Positions 25,360 through 39,089 of a stretch of 64,000 bases of DNA are shown here, one piece after another (position 1 is the first letter of the stretch; every line of letters starts with the position of its first letter). This DNA comes from Hamiltosporidium tvaerminnensis. Taxonomy: Eukaryota > Microsporidia > Dubosqiidae. The stretch is taken from NCBI GenBank assembly GCA_022605425.2, contig CM061252.1:868001-932000 (forward strand), given 5' to 3'. The translations under genes were made by a program, and so were the position numbers. The notes beneath the pieces are model-generated. The model saw only the letters and a program-made list of their open reading frames with translations. It ran no database searches and had not been told where the DNA came from.

Positions 25360-28300
25360 AGTTTTTTTTATATAAAATCTTATATATTTTAAGAGAATTT
25401 TTTCATACTTGTCTTATCGTTTCATACAGTATATACAAAATATATTAAACAAATTTAAACAAAAAATAGGTATTAAATTACAATAAAAATAATTAAATTC
25501 AAAGGCAAATCAATAAAAAAAATATCAACCCGATATTTTACATGTATATCATTCCTTAATATCAAACTCAATGTATTTTTTCGGATTTAATTTTTTCATT
25601 TTTTTTGGATCTTTCATTGCACTATAGGAATCCAGATTGAACAAATCTAAAAAAATAAAGAAACAGAGTTTCAGTCTAAAAATGACTTAATTAAATATTA
25701 AACAATCTTATAGATTCATTATAAACCAATTCAAATATATTATAATATTTTTAATAAGTTAATTTTATTTCTTATGAATTTCATTTTTTTTTGAATCTCT
25801 TATACTGATATAATAGAAAATATATCTAACAAAATCGAAAAAATTAGGTAATAAGATTGACGAAAACATCACCTAATTGTAAAATAAAGAAACGTATTGG
25901 TTTTATTATGAAACATTCTGTTAGTATCTTAAGAATTTTTTAAGTACAATTCGAATATTTTTTTAGATCATCTTGCTAAAGTTTTTTGATTGCTTAATAC
26001 AATATATAGAAAATATATTGAAGAAAATAGAAAAAAGTAGGTAATGATACTTTGCCAAAATATAAACAGATACAATTATAAAAAGAATATGATATATTAT
26101 TATAAACTAATCTGACGCACTACAGAAATTTTGAAACATTAGATTATATATCTTTTGAGTTGAATTTTTTCATCATTTTCAAAGTGTTTCATGTATTATA
26201 TGCAAAATATATTGAACGAAGTAAAAATAAAATAAAATCAATAGAAAATATGAACAGATTTAATTGTAAAGCATAAAATAAAATTAGTTACCTCAAATCC
26301 AATATGCTTTTAGCATTCTTTATTTAATAAAACATATATTTTTCTAAATCCATTTTCTCAAAATTTTATAAACGTCTATACGAATATATATAGATCAAAT
26401 CAAATAAAATTAAAAAAAAATAGATTTAGAAAAACCACAAGCGAATCAAGAAAGATCGTTGTAAACATTTTAATAGATTCTAATATGAAGATTTGATATA
26501 TTTTCATTGCTTTTAATCTTTTAAAAACATATATATTTTTAATCCATTTTCGTACAATTTTCAATTCGTTCAAACTACTATGGTAAAATGTATTGGATAA
26601 ATTTTAAAAAAATAGATTTAGAAAAATTTACTTTGACTAGACTAAATTTTATATTAGATAATCCATTTATATTGTATTAAACTCATATGTACTATAAAAT
26701 AAATTTTAAACATTTAATCATATTTCTTTTGGACTTTTTTTTTACAGATTTCAGGATCTTTCATACTACTATAGTAAACTATATTGAATAAATTTGAAAA
26801 AATATGTATTAAAAATTTTTAAGAAACAATAAGCGAATTTTATACTGAACAATGTTAATGTTTTATTTTAAAGTCAAATTTAGTATTTGTAAGTAGTTTA
26901 AAATTAAAAACTATTTTTTTGAATTTATTTTTTTACGTATTTTGGAATTATTTTATAAAGTTACAAGAAAAGATGTCTAGCAAGATAGAAAAATAAAAAT
27001 AATAAAGTTCACATTAAACATCATAAAATTATAGTATTTACGAACTATTTAATATATTTTAATGTTTTTCAAGCAAAGAAACAAATTTTTTGTAAAAATT
27101 AAATTTCCGTTTATTTTTAAATTGTCTATACTATATACGGAAACTATTTTAAAAAAAGAAAAAAAATTGGTAGTATAAATTCACACAAAAAATAAGCCAA
27201 TTTTATTATAAATCATAACATAAAATTATATAGTAAATATCTGAAACTTTTCCTGCTTTTTTTAGTATTTTAATAAAATATTTTTTCAGTATAATTTTTT
27301 TGTAATACTTTAGAATCTTACATACGATTATATGGAAACTAGATCAACTAAAATCTAAAAAAGTAGGTATTTAAAAATAAACTAAAACATAGACAAATTT
27401 TAAATAAAACAAATCCATTAACTCATTAAAATATAATTGCTAGTGCTAAAAGTATCTTTAAGGATTAAAACCAACCATTTCTTTTAATTTCTTTTAATTT
27501 TTTTTTGTTCTAATTTTCGATCGTTTCATATACTATATAGAAAATATATCGAGCTCAATCGAAAAAAATAAAGTTCCAATATTCGAAAGAAAACATTATC
27601 AAATTTTATTTCGAATACATTTAGATAGCTATTATAAGATAAATTTTTATATATTTAGTGGGTTTTAAGTATTAGAACATAATATTTTCTTGTCTTAGTT
27701 TTCATAGATTTGGAATTGTCAATACTACTATAGTAAAATGAATTGAACAAATTTAAAAAAATTAGGTATTTGAAAATTCCATAAAACATAATCAAATTTT
27801 ATACAAATAGAACTATCGACTCAATAAAATATCATTCGTAATATTAAAATTATTTTTAAAGTACTGAGCCAATATTTTTTTTAAGCACTGTTTTACAAGT
27901 TTTTAGATTGTTTCATATATTATATAGAAAATATATCGAACAAAATCGGAAAAATTAGTTAACAAAATTTAATAGAAAAAGGAATCAAATTTTATTACAA
28001 ACTATAAAATAATATTAAAAACCAAGCATTTGATATATTTTAAGAAAATTTCCTTCGAATTAAACAAATATTTTTTAAAATCGTTTTTTTTCAACATTTT
28101 TAAATCGTTAATATTACTATAGAAAAATATAATGAAAATATTGAAAAATTTAGGTAATAAAAAATATTGAAAAAAATTCCAAATATAAAACTAAAGGAGA
28201 CAAAAAATATTATTGCACACCTATAAGTAGTGTTTGCAGAAATTTTTTAAAAAAATAAAATATATTTCGGTTGCAGTATTTTTCATAGTTTTGGAATTGT

Positions 28301-28960
28301 AAATACCACTATAGTAAAATGAATTAAATAAATTTGAAAAAAAAATAATAAAAAAATTTAATAGAAAACATGACTTAATTTAAAAATATATAGACTCATT
28401 ATGTTTTTATCCGAGAATTTGTTGCAATTTTAGTAAATTTATATATTTAATCTTTTATTTATAAAACTTGATTGCTTCAATTTTTTAGTTGCTTCATGTA
28501 TTATAGACAGAAAAACTTGAAACTAATGAAAAAAGATTATTAATAAATCTTAGTAAGAACAAATAATATAGTTTAGGCCTAAGTAACTTAATAGGTTATT
28601 ATAATTGAGCTTTGTATTTGCAGAAATTTTTAAGACATTAGATCTTATATATTTTTAGAATTTATTTTTTTTACAATTTTTTAAATGTTAATACGAAGAC
28701 TAGTCAGAGACTATACTTAAAAAATCAAAAAAAATACACACAAAAATTTACAATAAATACAGTCAATTTATATTTACACTCTAATTAGTAGGCATGTTTT
28801 TTAACTCAATATTTAGTAATTTTAGAAGCGTTTCATGCACTTTAAGCAATAATGTCAACAGAACTAAAAAATAAAAAATAAATATCACATTAAAATAGAA
28901 TAATTTTTGTTGTAAACAAAGATTTTTTAACTATATAAAATACTTATGAATATACAGTAT
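25360..28960 (+). repeat. Satellite block 2, about 190-bp monomer
   Basis: This is the same satellite family and orientation as block 1. Landmarks of the 'actatatagaaaatatatcg' or 'actactatagtaaaatg' type occur near 25426, 25621, 25806, 26001, 26193, 26381, 26575, 26768, 27133, 27329, 27530, 27727, 27919, 28114, 28304 and 28499, with steps mostly of 185-200 bp. That makes about 18-19 monomers. The pair at 27530 and 27919, two monomers apart, is especially alike, as are 27727 and 28304, which supports more than one monomer type. A stretch near 26185-26400 closely matches 17190-17400 in block 1, which shows common origin. No coding content is visible. Confidence 0.8.
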
Positions 28961-31689
28961 TCTTAGCATAAAAATATGTTCTTTTAACTCGTTTTTTTTT
29001 CACTTAAGGTCATAAAAGATTATAAAACTTAGTAAATCTTTATAGACATAATATTTTTCCTATAAAGAGACATTTTCGCTACCTTTCTGCTTATATTAAA
29101 ATGTAATATTCTTTAAAACTTATTTTATTTTTAAATGATAATTTTCAAAGATATAATCAATCAAAAAATAGAATATAGAAAAGACATAACATACTTCACA
29201 CTAGAAACTAACTTACTTTCACAGTGTATAGTCTCTGAACTTAATTAAATATTTATAAGATAACCTACCTTATTTGTAGATTTTCTAGTAAAGTATGAAA
29301 TTTTACTACAAATCTTATTTAAGTCATATTAAATAGATATAGCATGACAATCAATTCCATGATTTAACATTAAGTAAACAAGAATGTGTACAATATGCGG
29401 AAATTGATTATTATGGTGATATGAAATTTAATTGCAAAAAATTAAGAAATTTAAAAATAATTTTGGAAATATAGTCAAAAAATGAAAAAGAGATAAAAAG
29501 TACGACTTACACAAAAGCATGAAATAGAAATAAGAAAATAGTGTACAGATATAACGTAGAATTAAAATATATTTAAAATGTAAAATGAAATAACCGATTT
29601 CTAAAAATGTTATTACCATCTAACAAAGTAATAAGAAATAATGAATATAAGAAAGTTTATTTAATGTATCAAAAATATAATTTAATATATGTTAGAATTA
29701 TTATCTTAAATATTTGCACTGATTTTGCTGCCTTTATAGTTTTTTTTTTTATTTTTCAATACTTTAACATCTTATTTATATTCTGAGTCTTTTCACCATA
29801 TATAGGGCTTTGGTAAACTTCGTGCTTGTTAGCTTAGCAACCGTTTAAAATAAATTTTTAACGTAACAAGAAGGATAATCAATGAACAAAAGAAATAAAA
29901 ATACCAATCAGAAATAAATTATAGGACAAATTAATATTGGAGAAGATAAAAAACTTTTTATTTTAATATTTATGAATTCTAAATAGTAACTCTTTTTATA
30001 TTGATAAAGAAATAAAGATAATGTATTGCTCAGAGACTATTTCAGGTTTAGACAATCAAAAAACGTTAAATATAAAATGAATAGAGGATAAAGGTTAAGA
30101 AATAAAGAGAGGTATTATTTTTATATAGATTATAGGTAGGTATATTTAATTATATGTATAATAGAAACTAGTGCATGGTTGATAAATGATTAAGAGAGGG
30201 ATTTTATTATATATATGGAAATTATAAAGGTTCTGATAAGAAAGATAATAGAGATAAGATTATTTGTAATAATACTAGAGAAAAATGTTATAGCAACCAA
30301 ATATTGATCATTAAAATATATTTGGTTATTATATTCGCTGTAACTTGTTCTCAAAATAAATTATTAGCATAGGCGCCAAGTTGTTCTTATTCAGGATATT
30401 TTTAAAGGTTTACAATTGAGTTTTCTAATAAAAAAAGAACAACGAGAGGTTCATAATAAAGGAAGACATATTATATTCCGAACTTTACTCGATAAAGCAC
30501 GGCGCAATATGGTGAAATAAGATAGGTAGAACGTTCGTATCTTAACTAAATATTCTGAATAGTTATTATGGCTTAATAAAATCTTACAAGTATATATATA
30601 CCTATCTTTTTATAACAATCTATTATAGTTCAGATGGGATTTTTTAAAAAAAGATAAAAGCAATAAAAATTCTACTCAATACTTTAATCGACTATATAAT
30701 AGTATGATGTATAACGATGAAGTTACTAAAAAAAGACAGATTTACAAGGAATATATTTAGCGTTTTTTATAAGAATTGAGTATAAAATTAAGTGAAAACC
30801 CGAAATAATATATCTTATAATAGAGGGTTATTGACCAGTATTTTTATTTGATTTAACTAATTTTTATATATTCGAAGTCCTCTAATAGGAATCCTTTATA
30901 TCTGTTTATGAATATTTTATTTTAGAACTAAATTAGATTTTTAAACTGAATTTTTATTATATGCGTTGTTTCTAGATTATCATTATATACTAAGAAAAAA
31001 GTAGTACTATTTGAAAACTAGCGAAAAAAGTATAAGTAAATAAAACAGAAAAAGAATCTTTATCAAGTAGCGTTTGTGCTCAGCATAAATAGCAATTTTT
31101 TATTTAACTTACTATTATCGTTAAAAATTTTTTACAATTAATTCTCTTAAGGAAATTAACTTAGAACTAGTTCATGATGCAAATAGGGTTTTAAATTTTT
31201 TATTTTTGTATAAAATTTTTGACTAAGTTAGCGGGTATTACTTCTTTTACTTTCTGTGACTTTATCAATTTAATTTTTAGATTTAATCTGAAACATAATT
31301 TTTCTAAAGATAGATGAATAAAGAAAATATATTTATGTTTTTTCTAAATTATTAAATCTTAATAAGCCTAAAAAAAGAGGTATTAAATTAGAGTGAATCG
31401 GAAATAGATTGGCAATCTTTAGAAATTTTTTAGAAGATTCATATAAAATGTAGAATCAAACTTTGGGATCACACTCACAAAACAATGGATTTCTAAATCA
31501 TACTGAAATAATGTTAATCAAGTATAGTATAAAATATATATTGATTTTTTAGTACTTTATCTTTATTTGAGAAAATATTCTATTATCAATTCATATTTTC
31601 ATTCTTTATTATGTTTTTTCGCTTCATTATATGTTTAGATGCATTATTGTCCGTATTTGTGTCATACCTGGTTTTTAGATTTAGAGAAA
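28961..31689. other. AT-rich sequence, no gene recognised
   Basis: Small G+C-richer islands (29815-29860, 30360-30530) were read in all frames. The frame open from about 30370 to 30520 is of a length expected by chance at this composition. No repeat family was found. Confidence 0.4.
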
Positions 31690-31840
31690 AATAAATTCAT
31701 ATATTTATGATCTTATAGAAGCGTTTACTTACCGAATAGACATCAAATATAGATACTCTTTATTATCTTTTACGAAAAACACAAAAACATACGTCTTACT
31801 GGATGTATTTTCGACATTCCAACCAATTGGATAAACATCT
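31690..31840 (+). pseudogene. Possible retroelement integrase core scrap
   Basis: A + frame open for about 45 codons ends with KNTKTYVLLDVFSTFQPIG followed by a stop near 31830. The pattern Y-V-L-x-D-x-F-S is typical of the first catalytic aspartate region of LTR-retroelement integrases, although one residue seems missing between L and D. A second scrap near 31920 (RSHGKPDL) loosely resembles the second catalytic region but lacks its aspartate. No RT, LTR or zinc-binding motif was found close enough to confirm this. It may be a tiny remnant or a coincidence. Confidence 0.22.
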
Positions 31841-32929
31841 CTGTTCTAAATTGCATATATTATTAGAATATAAATGCCAAGATAATAACTTAAGATTTAT
31901 ATAAATGTGTGTAATATGAGATCGCATGGGAAACCTGATCTTTGAACTCCTTATTCATTTAAAAAAAATATGTTTTAAATAGTTAAATGTGTAAAAATGA
32001 TTAACGATTGATTATTTTAAATGCTTAAATAGATATAATTTATCAAAAACTTTACTTTCCGACTCTCTTTTGTGTAAAAGTTTAAATTAAATTTGTTTGT
32101 TGCAAAATAAAGAGAAGAATTTCTTAGTTTCCTGATAATATAAATTTCTGACTGGCTTCAAACAATTCACATAGATTATAAATTTTTTTTTGACACACCG
32201 TAAGCTACAGCAGTAAATATAATTTTAGATAACTGAATACGGTTTATACATCATCTATCTATTTTTAAGGTATTTTATTAATTTTTCGTGAAATAATGTA
32301 TAAACGATATGAGAACACGATCAATATATATCGTACTTAGAAATATACGAAGAATAAAAATGCAATTTGCGATGAATTTCTTAAATTTACTCTCTTCAAA
32401 TTTTAACTATGTGCTCAAAAACATACAGAAATATTTAAAACGAAAAGAGGCACAATACTATCCTTCTATTAAATTACAATTTTTAAATTGAAAAATAATT
32501 TTTCGTTGATTATATTACTATTTAAGACATATAGTTTTAGCCTTATGAAACCTAAATAAAGAAAGCACATTGAAATTTCTCTTTAAGAAAACGATAGATA
32601 GATTATTCTGAAAACCGAAGGAACATCTATATTTTTTTCATTTATTAACATTCGCATATATAGGGCATGTTATACTTATAATGAATACATATATCAACAT
32701 CTTTTGAAATGTTTAGAAGTGCTATTGATAACAAATATAATTTTACATCTTCTTAATTATTCTAAAAATGATATAGTTTTAATACCAAGGCATATTTACT
32801 TTTAGAGGGAGATGACTAAAACAATAATCTTATTCAAAACATTACATTTTTTTTTTACTAAGAATGGTAAGTTTTCAATTTGTATTTGTGACTTCAACGT
32901 AGTTCAGGTTTAACATAAATAAATAAATG
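31841..32929. other. AT-rich sequence, no feature recognised
   Basis: A 60-codon + frame at 32309-32491 is rich in I, N, K and L and has no recognisable domain. Its length is within chance expectation at this composition, so I do not call it a gene. Confidence 0.4.
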
Positions 32930-35900
32930 CTACCCGACACACCTTCAGTATTTTTACGATACCCACGTTCCCAAGCCCTTCATCTAAAAAATGTGAAGAC
33001 CTAATTAATAGACGAGGCGGTTTCTCGGTGTGCGTTAATGTCGATTTCATTATGTGTACTCACGAGCCAAGCCCATCTTTAGTTCTCCCAAGACTATGCG
33101 GCGTTTCCACTAACGCAGCGCCTACCGAATCTAATTCACGTCTGGCTAAGTTATATCTTAGAGACTTACATCTAATCTATCTAGACAGTGCGGTGTCATA
33201 CCAACAGATACAACCTGCTAGTTAGCTTTTATGGCTTTAAATAATTTTTATTTTAATATCACAGGCGCCAATCTTATAACACGAGTAAGCAAGGCCAAGG
33301 CTCAATGCTTCTTCTTTATGACAATGGCTTACAAGTTCGTCTGAGGTTCCATTCTGCCACACAAAAAACTACAAATAAATTTTTAGAAAAGTCTTACTAT
33401 TGCGTAGACTTCCTCATACAAACCTTTACGGGAAAACAGAAAATATAGTGTGCTTTAATTCCCATCCTAAATCCAAACAATGATCTTCATACCAGTTTCA
33501 CATACTCAATGCCCACCAGAAATTTTTTTTGTGGCAATCCTCCCTTCACCAAAAATTACAAATACAATTTAAATTTATTGTTTACGCTCAAAATAGAAAA
33601 AATTAAATATTTATGATTTTAGCATAGTAAAAGTAGGGTTAAATGTTTTTATAAATTTAGTAAGACGTTTTTCGAATGAATTAGAAATAAATCGAGATAT
33701 TTGAATAATGTAACCATATGATATTGACGAATAAATCGTTTTAACTGTAAAATCACTATTTAAAAACATATTTTTAAAATTTAGAATAAAAAATTGCAGA
33801 AATGTTTTAAAAATCATATTTTGAAACAAAATCTAATGAAATGAAATTTTAACTGAACTTTTACTAATTTTGGAAACAGGAAAAACAAATATTAGAGATG
33901 TTCACATGTTTTAATTATTAATTTTTTCTTTTGGTGTTAAATCAAATAAAAGATTGTGGTTAAAACAATTTAATTTCTTTACATATTTTAAAAATTTCTA
34001 TCCTTATGTTTCTGATATCAAAAGATTATTTTTCATTGATGAAATTGGAATGAAGAAGTAACTCAAGAAATGTAAACAGGAAAGATGAAAAAGTGTGTAA
34101 TAGCTATAAAGGTGAGGATGTATGATGTTTATTATTTTTATTTGCATCTCAATGTATTCCCCAGAAATTAATTATCTTAAAAATAGTTTTCAGTTACAGT
34201 TCAGATATATGATTGTTAAATTATATTGTGATGCTGTTGGATATCCGGCCACAACACCGTGAAAGTTTTATGAAGCAAATGATATAAATATTGAGTTTAT
34301 TTCCGTATTATATTATTACCTAAAGCATTTTTTTATAAGAAAATTTTATCCAAAAAGTTCTTTTTATTTAATATGAACAAAGTTTTTCCTATTACCCTTG
34401 GAGAAGAAGAAAGAAGCATAGGGGAGGTTTAATACCTAAAGCATTGTTAAGTAGGTTATATTCGATGCTGAGGTTTTATGGAGAGTTTTTGGAAGACATT
34501 GAGCCATTTTGGATTGTATCTAACAGTAGACTTCTACATTTGCAATCTTAGTTACAACTGAGCACAATTTAGAAATTCTTTTCCTTGTAGAACTAGAAAG
34601 CGTGGAACGTTGTTAAGATGCAAATTCTGGTAATTTTATGTGTTACCTAATCTAATTCCGAAAAAATATTTTTTTATTGGCCTATGAGAAGGAAAAAGAC
34701 CTAAGTGGTTTTGATTGAATCAGATATGTATTTTAAGTGATGAAATCTAAATATTAAATTCAAATATTTATCTTAAAGTGAAATTAAAAATAGCTATTTG
34801 ATATATTTAGAATATCAGAATTGTTTATATCTATAAAATTACTTTGGATGAATTCCTTGTAATAACTTGAGAACAGATAGAAATGTTCGTTTGTTTTCTA
34901 AGAAATACGAATTTGTAGGAATTTAATGATTTTAAGGTATAAAAAAATAAAATGTTGTAAAATTGGTTTATATTATCTATTATATGTCTATATTTATGTA
35001 AAAAAAACATTATAATTTATTTAAATCAATTTCTATACCTCCCGGTTTATTAAATACATTTCTTTGTTATTCCTTCAAATCAAATTATAAACATTTAAAT
35101 CTTTTGCAATTAGTTAATCTATATTTCTTAGTTTAATAATCAGGTTTTATTTTATAAAATTTACTTTCTAAATATAATACAATTTAAGAGAGTTACTATA
35201 TCTCATGGTGTCTTAAATTACATTTGAGATATTTTATTTATTTACAACAATAGTCTTCTATTTTGTAAGAATAAAATCGATCCTTATAATACAAGTGGGG
35301 ACAAAGTAATTCATTAATATATTTAATGACTTTCCGCTAAGGTATATCTAAAGATAGATAATACATATTCATATTAGAATATATATAGCTTAAGCATAAA
35401 CATCTTCCAACAAGAATACAACACTTTAAAGAGCCTAAATCACATTATATATCATAAAGATCACGATTGTAGTTGTAGATAAAAAGACGAATAGATGATT
35501 TAAATGAAACAAGTATTATGATACAGCTTAAGTGTGGTTGCTGGTTTTTTAAAAGGTTTTAATTATAACACAAAATAATATTTTACAAATTGTTTATGGT
35601 ATAGTTATTCACTCTGAAACTTTGCGATTATGCAAATCCGTCCTTGAATGTAATTCTTAACCATTTAGTATATAAAAGGCGTTTCTGATATTGGTAGAGT
35701 TATTTTTAAATAAATTTTAAGTAAACGAATTTACTTTGTTCGTAAATCCGATTTTGAACAAGATCGAATGAGTTCTTAGACACCCCATTTGAATCCTAAA
35801 TAATTTACACAGGCAAATAGCCTTACATACTATTTCCATGATAAAAACAAGCCTGGGTAGTTTAAAATGTATTAATTTGCTGCGAATTTTTCGGAAAATA

Positions 35901-37410
35901 TACAGTAGTTGATTGTGGAACTAGTGTCTTTCGTTCTACATTAAGTTAAATCTTTATAGAGTGGATCGGCTAATAGAGGTTTAAGAACAAGATAGTGCTA
36001 AGTTACGTGTAGAGAATACCGAATATAAAAAATCCAAGCATAATCATATTATTTTTTTACATTTTAAACCATCTTCTTTTTTTTATATTTAAAGTATATA
36101 ACCCATAACTAATGGTATAATATAAATCCACGAACTTAATAAATAGAAATTTTATTTAGTGAAATAGAATAGACGCCTATTTTCACAAACAAACTTAATT
36201 AATTATAATATAAGACTCATCTATAAATACATTTTGTTATCAATGTATCCTTGATTTTATTATTTCATTCATTTAAATGAATTTCTGAAAAGTTTGAAAT
36301 GAATTTCTAGCTTTACATACAAATAAGAAAAATATATATTAGTCATATATAAAAAACGAGTATTTAATTTAGTTTAAAATAAACCAAATTTATTTAAGGT
36401 TTACCTATCGCTAAAATAAAATAAAATATCTCGTAAAATATTCTATAATTCAAATATTATCTTTTATGTACGACTTCATAACCATTGTAACATTTAAAAG
36501 CATACAAAATTAAACTATTTTAGGAATAAGTTGTATAATTTTTTTTAAAAAACAGAAATGGGTTAAGAAAATTAAAATTGATATACTTAGCGTTAAAACA
36601 TCTATTTAAATTTGGTTTTATTATTCTATTACTATATAAACACATTTATGACTCAAGATATTTTATTTAGTATCAATTTTATTAAACTTCAATTCTGTAA
36701 ATCACTACCATATAATATATAATTTTTTAAAAAAAACTTAGCATTATTGATAAGAATCAATATACTTATAATAAAAACAATTTAAGTCAGTCAAATAGGG
36801 CAAATATTAAAATAAAAACCATTTTTTTATATGGATATATTAAGGTGATTTAAATATTAACACAGCTAATATAGATATATGTATATGAATAATAAATGCA
36901 TGTCTATATAAATATAGGCAATATTTAATATATTAGATTAAAAGCAATATTTTTACATTTCTCTTCTTTTCGCTTCAAAATAGCATACAAGATATTTTAA
37001 ATACTTTTTCAGATCAAGTACTTTCTCTTCCTTAGCTTTATATTCTTTTAAAGCCAAAGAAGCAATCCATATATAATAGGTGGCATTTTGCTCAATTTTC
37101 GGAAAGTACTAATATGAGGTTATTGAGAAATCAAAAGTTACTTCTGAATACCCTATATGATAAATGTCTCAATCAATATATTGAAGGCTTTTAATAACAA
37201 TTTCGGAAATTTTAATAAGGCTATATTTAGATCGAATACGACGTATTATGACCAAGATAAGAAATTATATTTATAGGATGGTGATTATAGTTTTTAATAG
37301 TTCCAATGTAATAAATAAACAAAAAAAAGACCTAATACCTTACCAGCAAAAACTTCCAATTATGGTAAATGTTATAAGTTTATTAAGGTTGGTCATTTAA
37401 AATGCTATAA
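32930..37410 (+). repeat. Dispersed repeat family, long copy B (about 4.5 kb)
   Basis: This is colinear with copy E over its whole length at a near-constant offset of about 16.75 kb, so few large indels separate the two. It opens with an unusually G+C-rich leader (32930-33560), and the same leader begins copy E at 49640. Landmarks are 'cataccaaca' at about 33199, 'accagtttcacatactc' near 33492, 'agcatagtaaaagta' near 33620, 'atgtaaccatat' near 33708, 'gatgctgttggatat' near 34230, 'cgaatgagttcttag' near 35766, and the 3' end 'aacttccaattatggtaaat' at 37351. A small + frame at 33028-33225 is not open in copy E, so it is not a conserved gene. The element type is unknown. Confidence 0.75.
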
Positions 37411-39089
37411 GAATAAATACCATTAAAGCATATGCGTATTTTTAACGATTTAAAAATAAATAAAGAATTTTTTGAAAAATTACTAAAAATAAATAGCATT
37501 TCATAATTATTCAAAAAAGTTGTAAAATTTTAAAAAAAAATTATTTTTTGAAGAAAAAAAAGCTAAACTTTTAGAAAATTATATGGGATGTGAAAAAATT
37601 GCTAAATTATAGATTTTTAAAAAACTTGATACCTAAATAAATATAAAATGAATCCATAAAAATAGTACACAATTCCAAAATTAAATGAAAAAATGTAGAA
37701 AACATAATAATTTATACATAGGTTTGAAAATATAAATAATACGCTTAAATCTATACAAAACATACAGAAAAAAATAGAACTGGCTTGAAAAAATAGTAAC
37801 TAATAATAAAAGTTGTAAAATACTAAAGCATAAAAAATTTCAGAGATTCGAAAAAACCATATAATGTTTTTTAAAAACGTTTTTTTTTTAAAATGTATAA
37901 CAAAGAAAAAACATTTCTTTAAAATGTAAAATATACACAAAATAAAAAAATGTAAACATTAGGAACTTTTATAGGATCAAATTTTCAAAAAAAGACAATT
38001 TCTAAGTAACTTTGATTTAAATATTTAAACATCCACAGATAGAATAGAGATATTTTTAAACTCAAATGTGTAATTCATCCAAAACCCTTCAGGGTTGGGG
38101 TGATCACTCTAAGAGATAATACGAATGAAATCAAATTAAAAAAAACTGTAAACTGAAAGCGAAACAAAATTAATAGCTGTTTTGATTCAGATTTATTCTC
38201 CGATCAACCTTTTTACTACACGTTTTTTACCCTAATCTACATTTTACTTCCCCCTAGGTTCCTTTCTTCCACTTTAACCTTAAAAATGTATCTCTATATA
38301 CCATACCACTACTGCAATCTGTCCCATTCAACGCAAATAAATTATTTCAGACCAAGTGTTTTATAAACATTACTCTTAAATACAGAATTTGAATACATAA
38401 TTTACATTAAAAGAAAGATTACGAAACATACTAAAAACATCTACATAACTATATAAGTTAGAGTTTTCATTAATTTTTTTGTTTTAGGTTTTAGGATTAC
38501 ATGGAAAGGCAAGTTTTATTTTCTCCGTGACAACCGATTGCAATTTACACATTAAATTTTTTTTAGTAAAACATTTTTTTTTATTTTATTCTTATTTTTA
38601 TACAAATTTATTTGCTGTAACAACTTTAGAATAAATTCTTACCAAACTGTTTTTGATTATTATATCTAAAATAATTGAATTCACCTTATTTTTCAAATTT
38701 TTGGAGTTTAGAATTATCTAACTTCACCAGAGTTATATTATTACAAAAAGAAATCTGAATATATTATTAGATAAATAATAGTATTCCACAAATCATTTTT
38801 AAATCTAAATTTGTGTCTTTTCATAGTTATAAAATCTAAGAAAAAGTAAATTTTCAAGCAAAATAAATTTAAAAGCAAAATAATTTTAATTTATAAAAAT
38901 TTTAAGTAGAAAAGGATTGGTGGCAAACATTACAATCACATTATTACTCGTGAATTATTGACGAAACCAATTTTATAAGGAAAAACAAACATGGTTTCTT
39001 ACGATAGGGTAGGAAAAAATAAAATCAACTTTTAGATAAGAGAATTATTTTTCTCAATTAATTTCTATTTTTTTTACCCCAAATTTTAT
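37411..39089. other. A-rich tail and AT-rich sequence
   Basis: From 37420 to about 37960 the + strand is strongly A-rich, like the sequence after the other copies of the dispersed repeat. A pyrimidine-rich, G+C-richer patch at 38190-38340 has no convincing frame. A small hairpin 'aaccct-tc-agggtt' lies at about 38083-38096. Confidence 0.45.

Noticed and set aside
19357-29619. Minus frames of 62-63 codons at 19357-19545 and 29428-29619
   Set aside because: Hydrophobic, AT-driven composition, no domain or neighbour support. Dozens of such frames are expected by chance.
30370-30520. Zinc-binding (HHCC-like) integrase region, with H-x4-H in a 50-codon + frame
   Set aside because: No C-x2-C follows at the right distance, and open frames of this length are common by chance here.
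33028-33225. 65-codon frame in the G+C-rich leader of repeat copy B
   Set aside because: The matching stretch of copy E (about 49776-49973) is not open in that frame, so the frame is not under coding constraint.
33611-33829. 72-codon minus frame
   Set aside because: It lies inside repeat copy B and is F, I, N and K rich with no recognisable domain.
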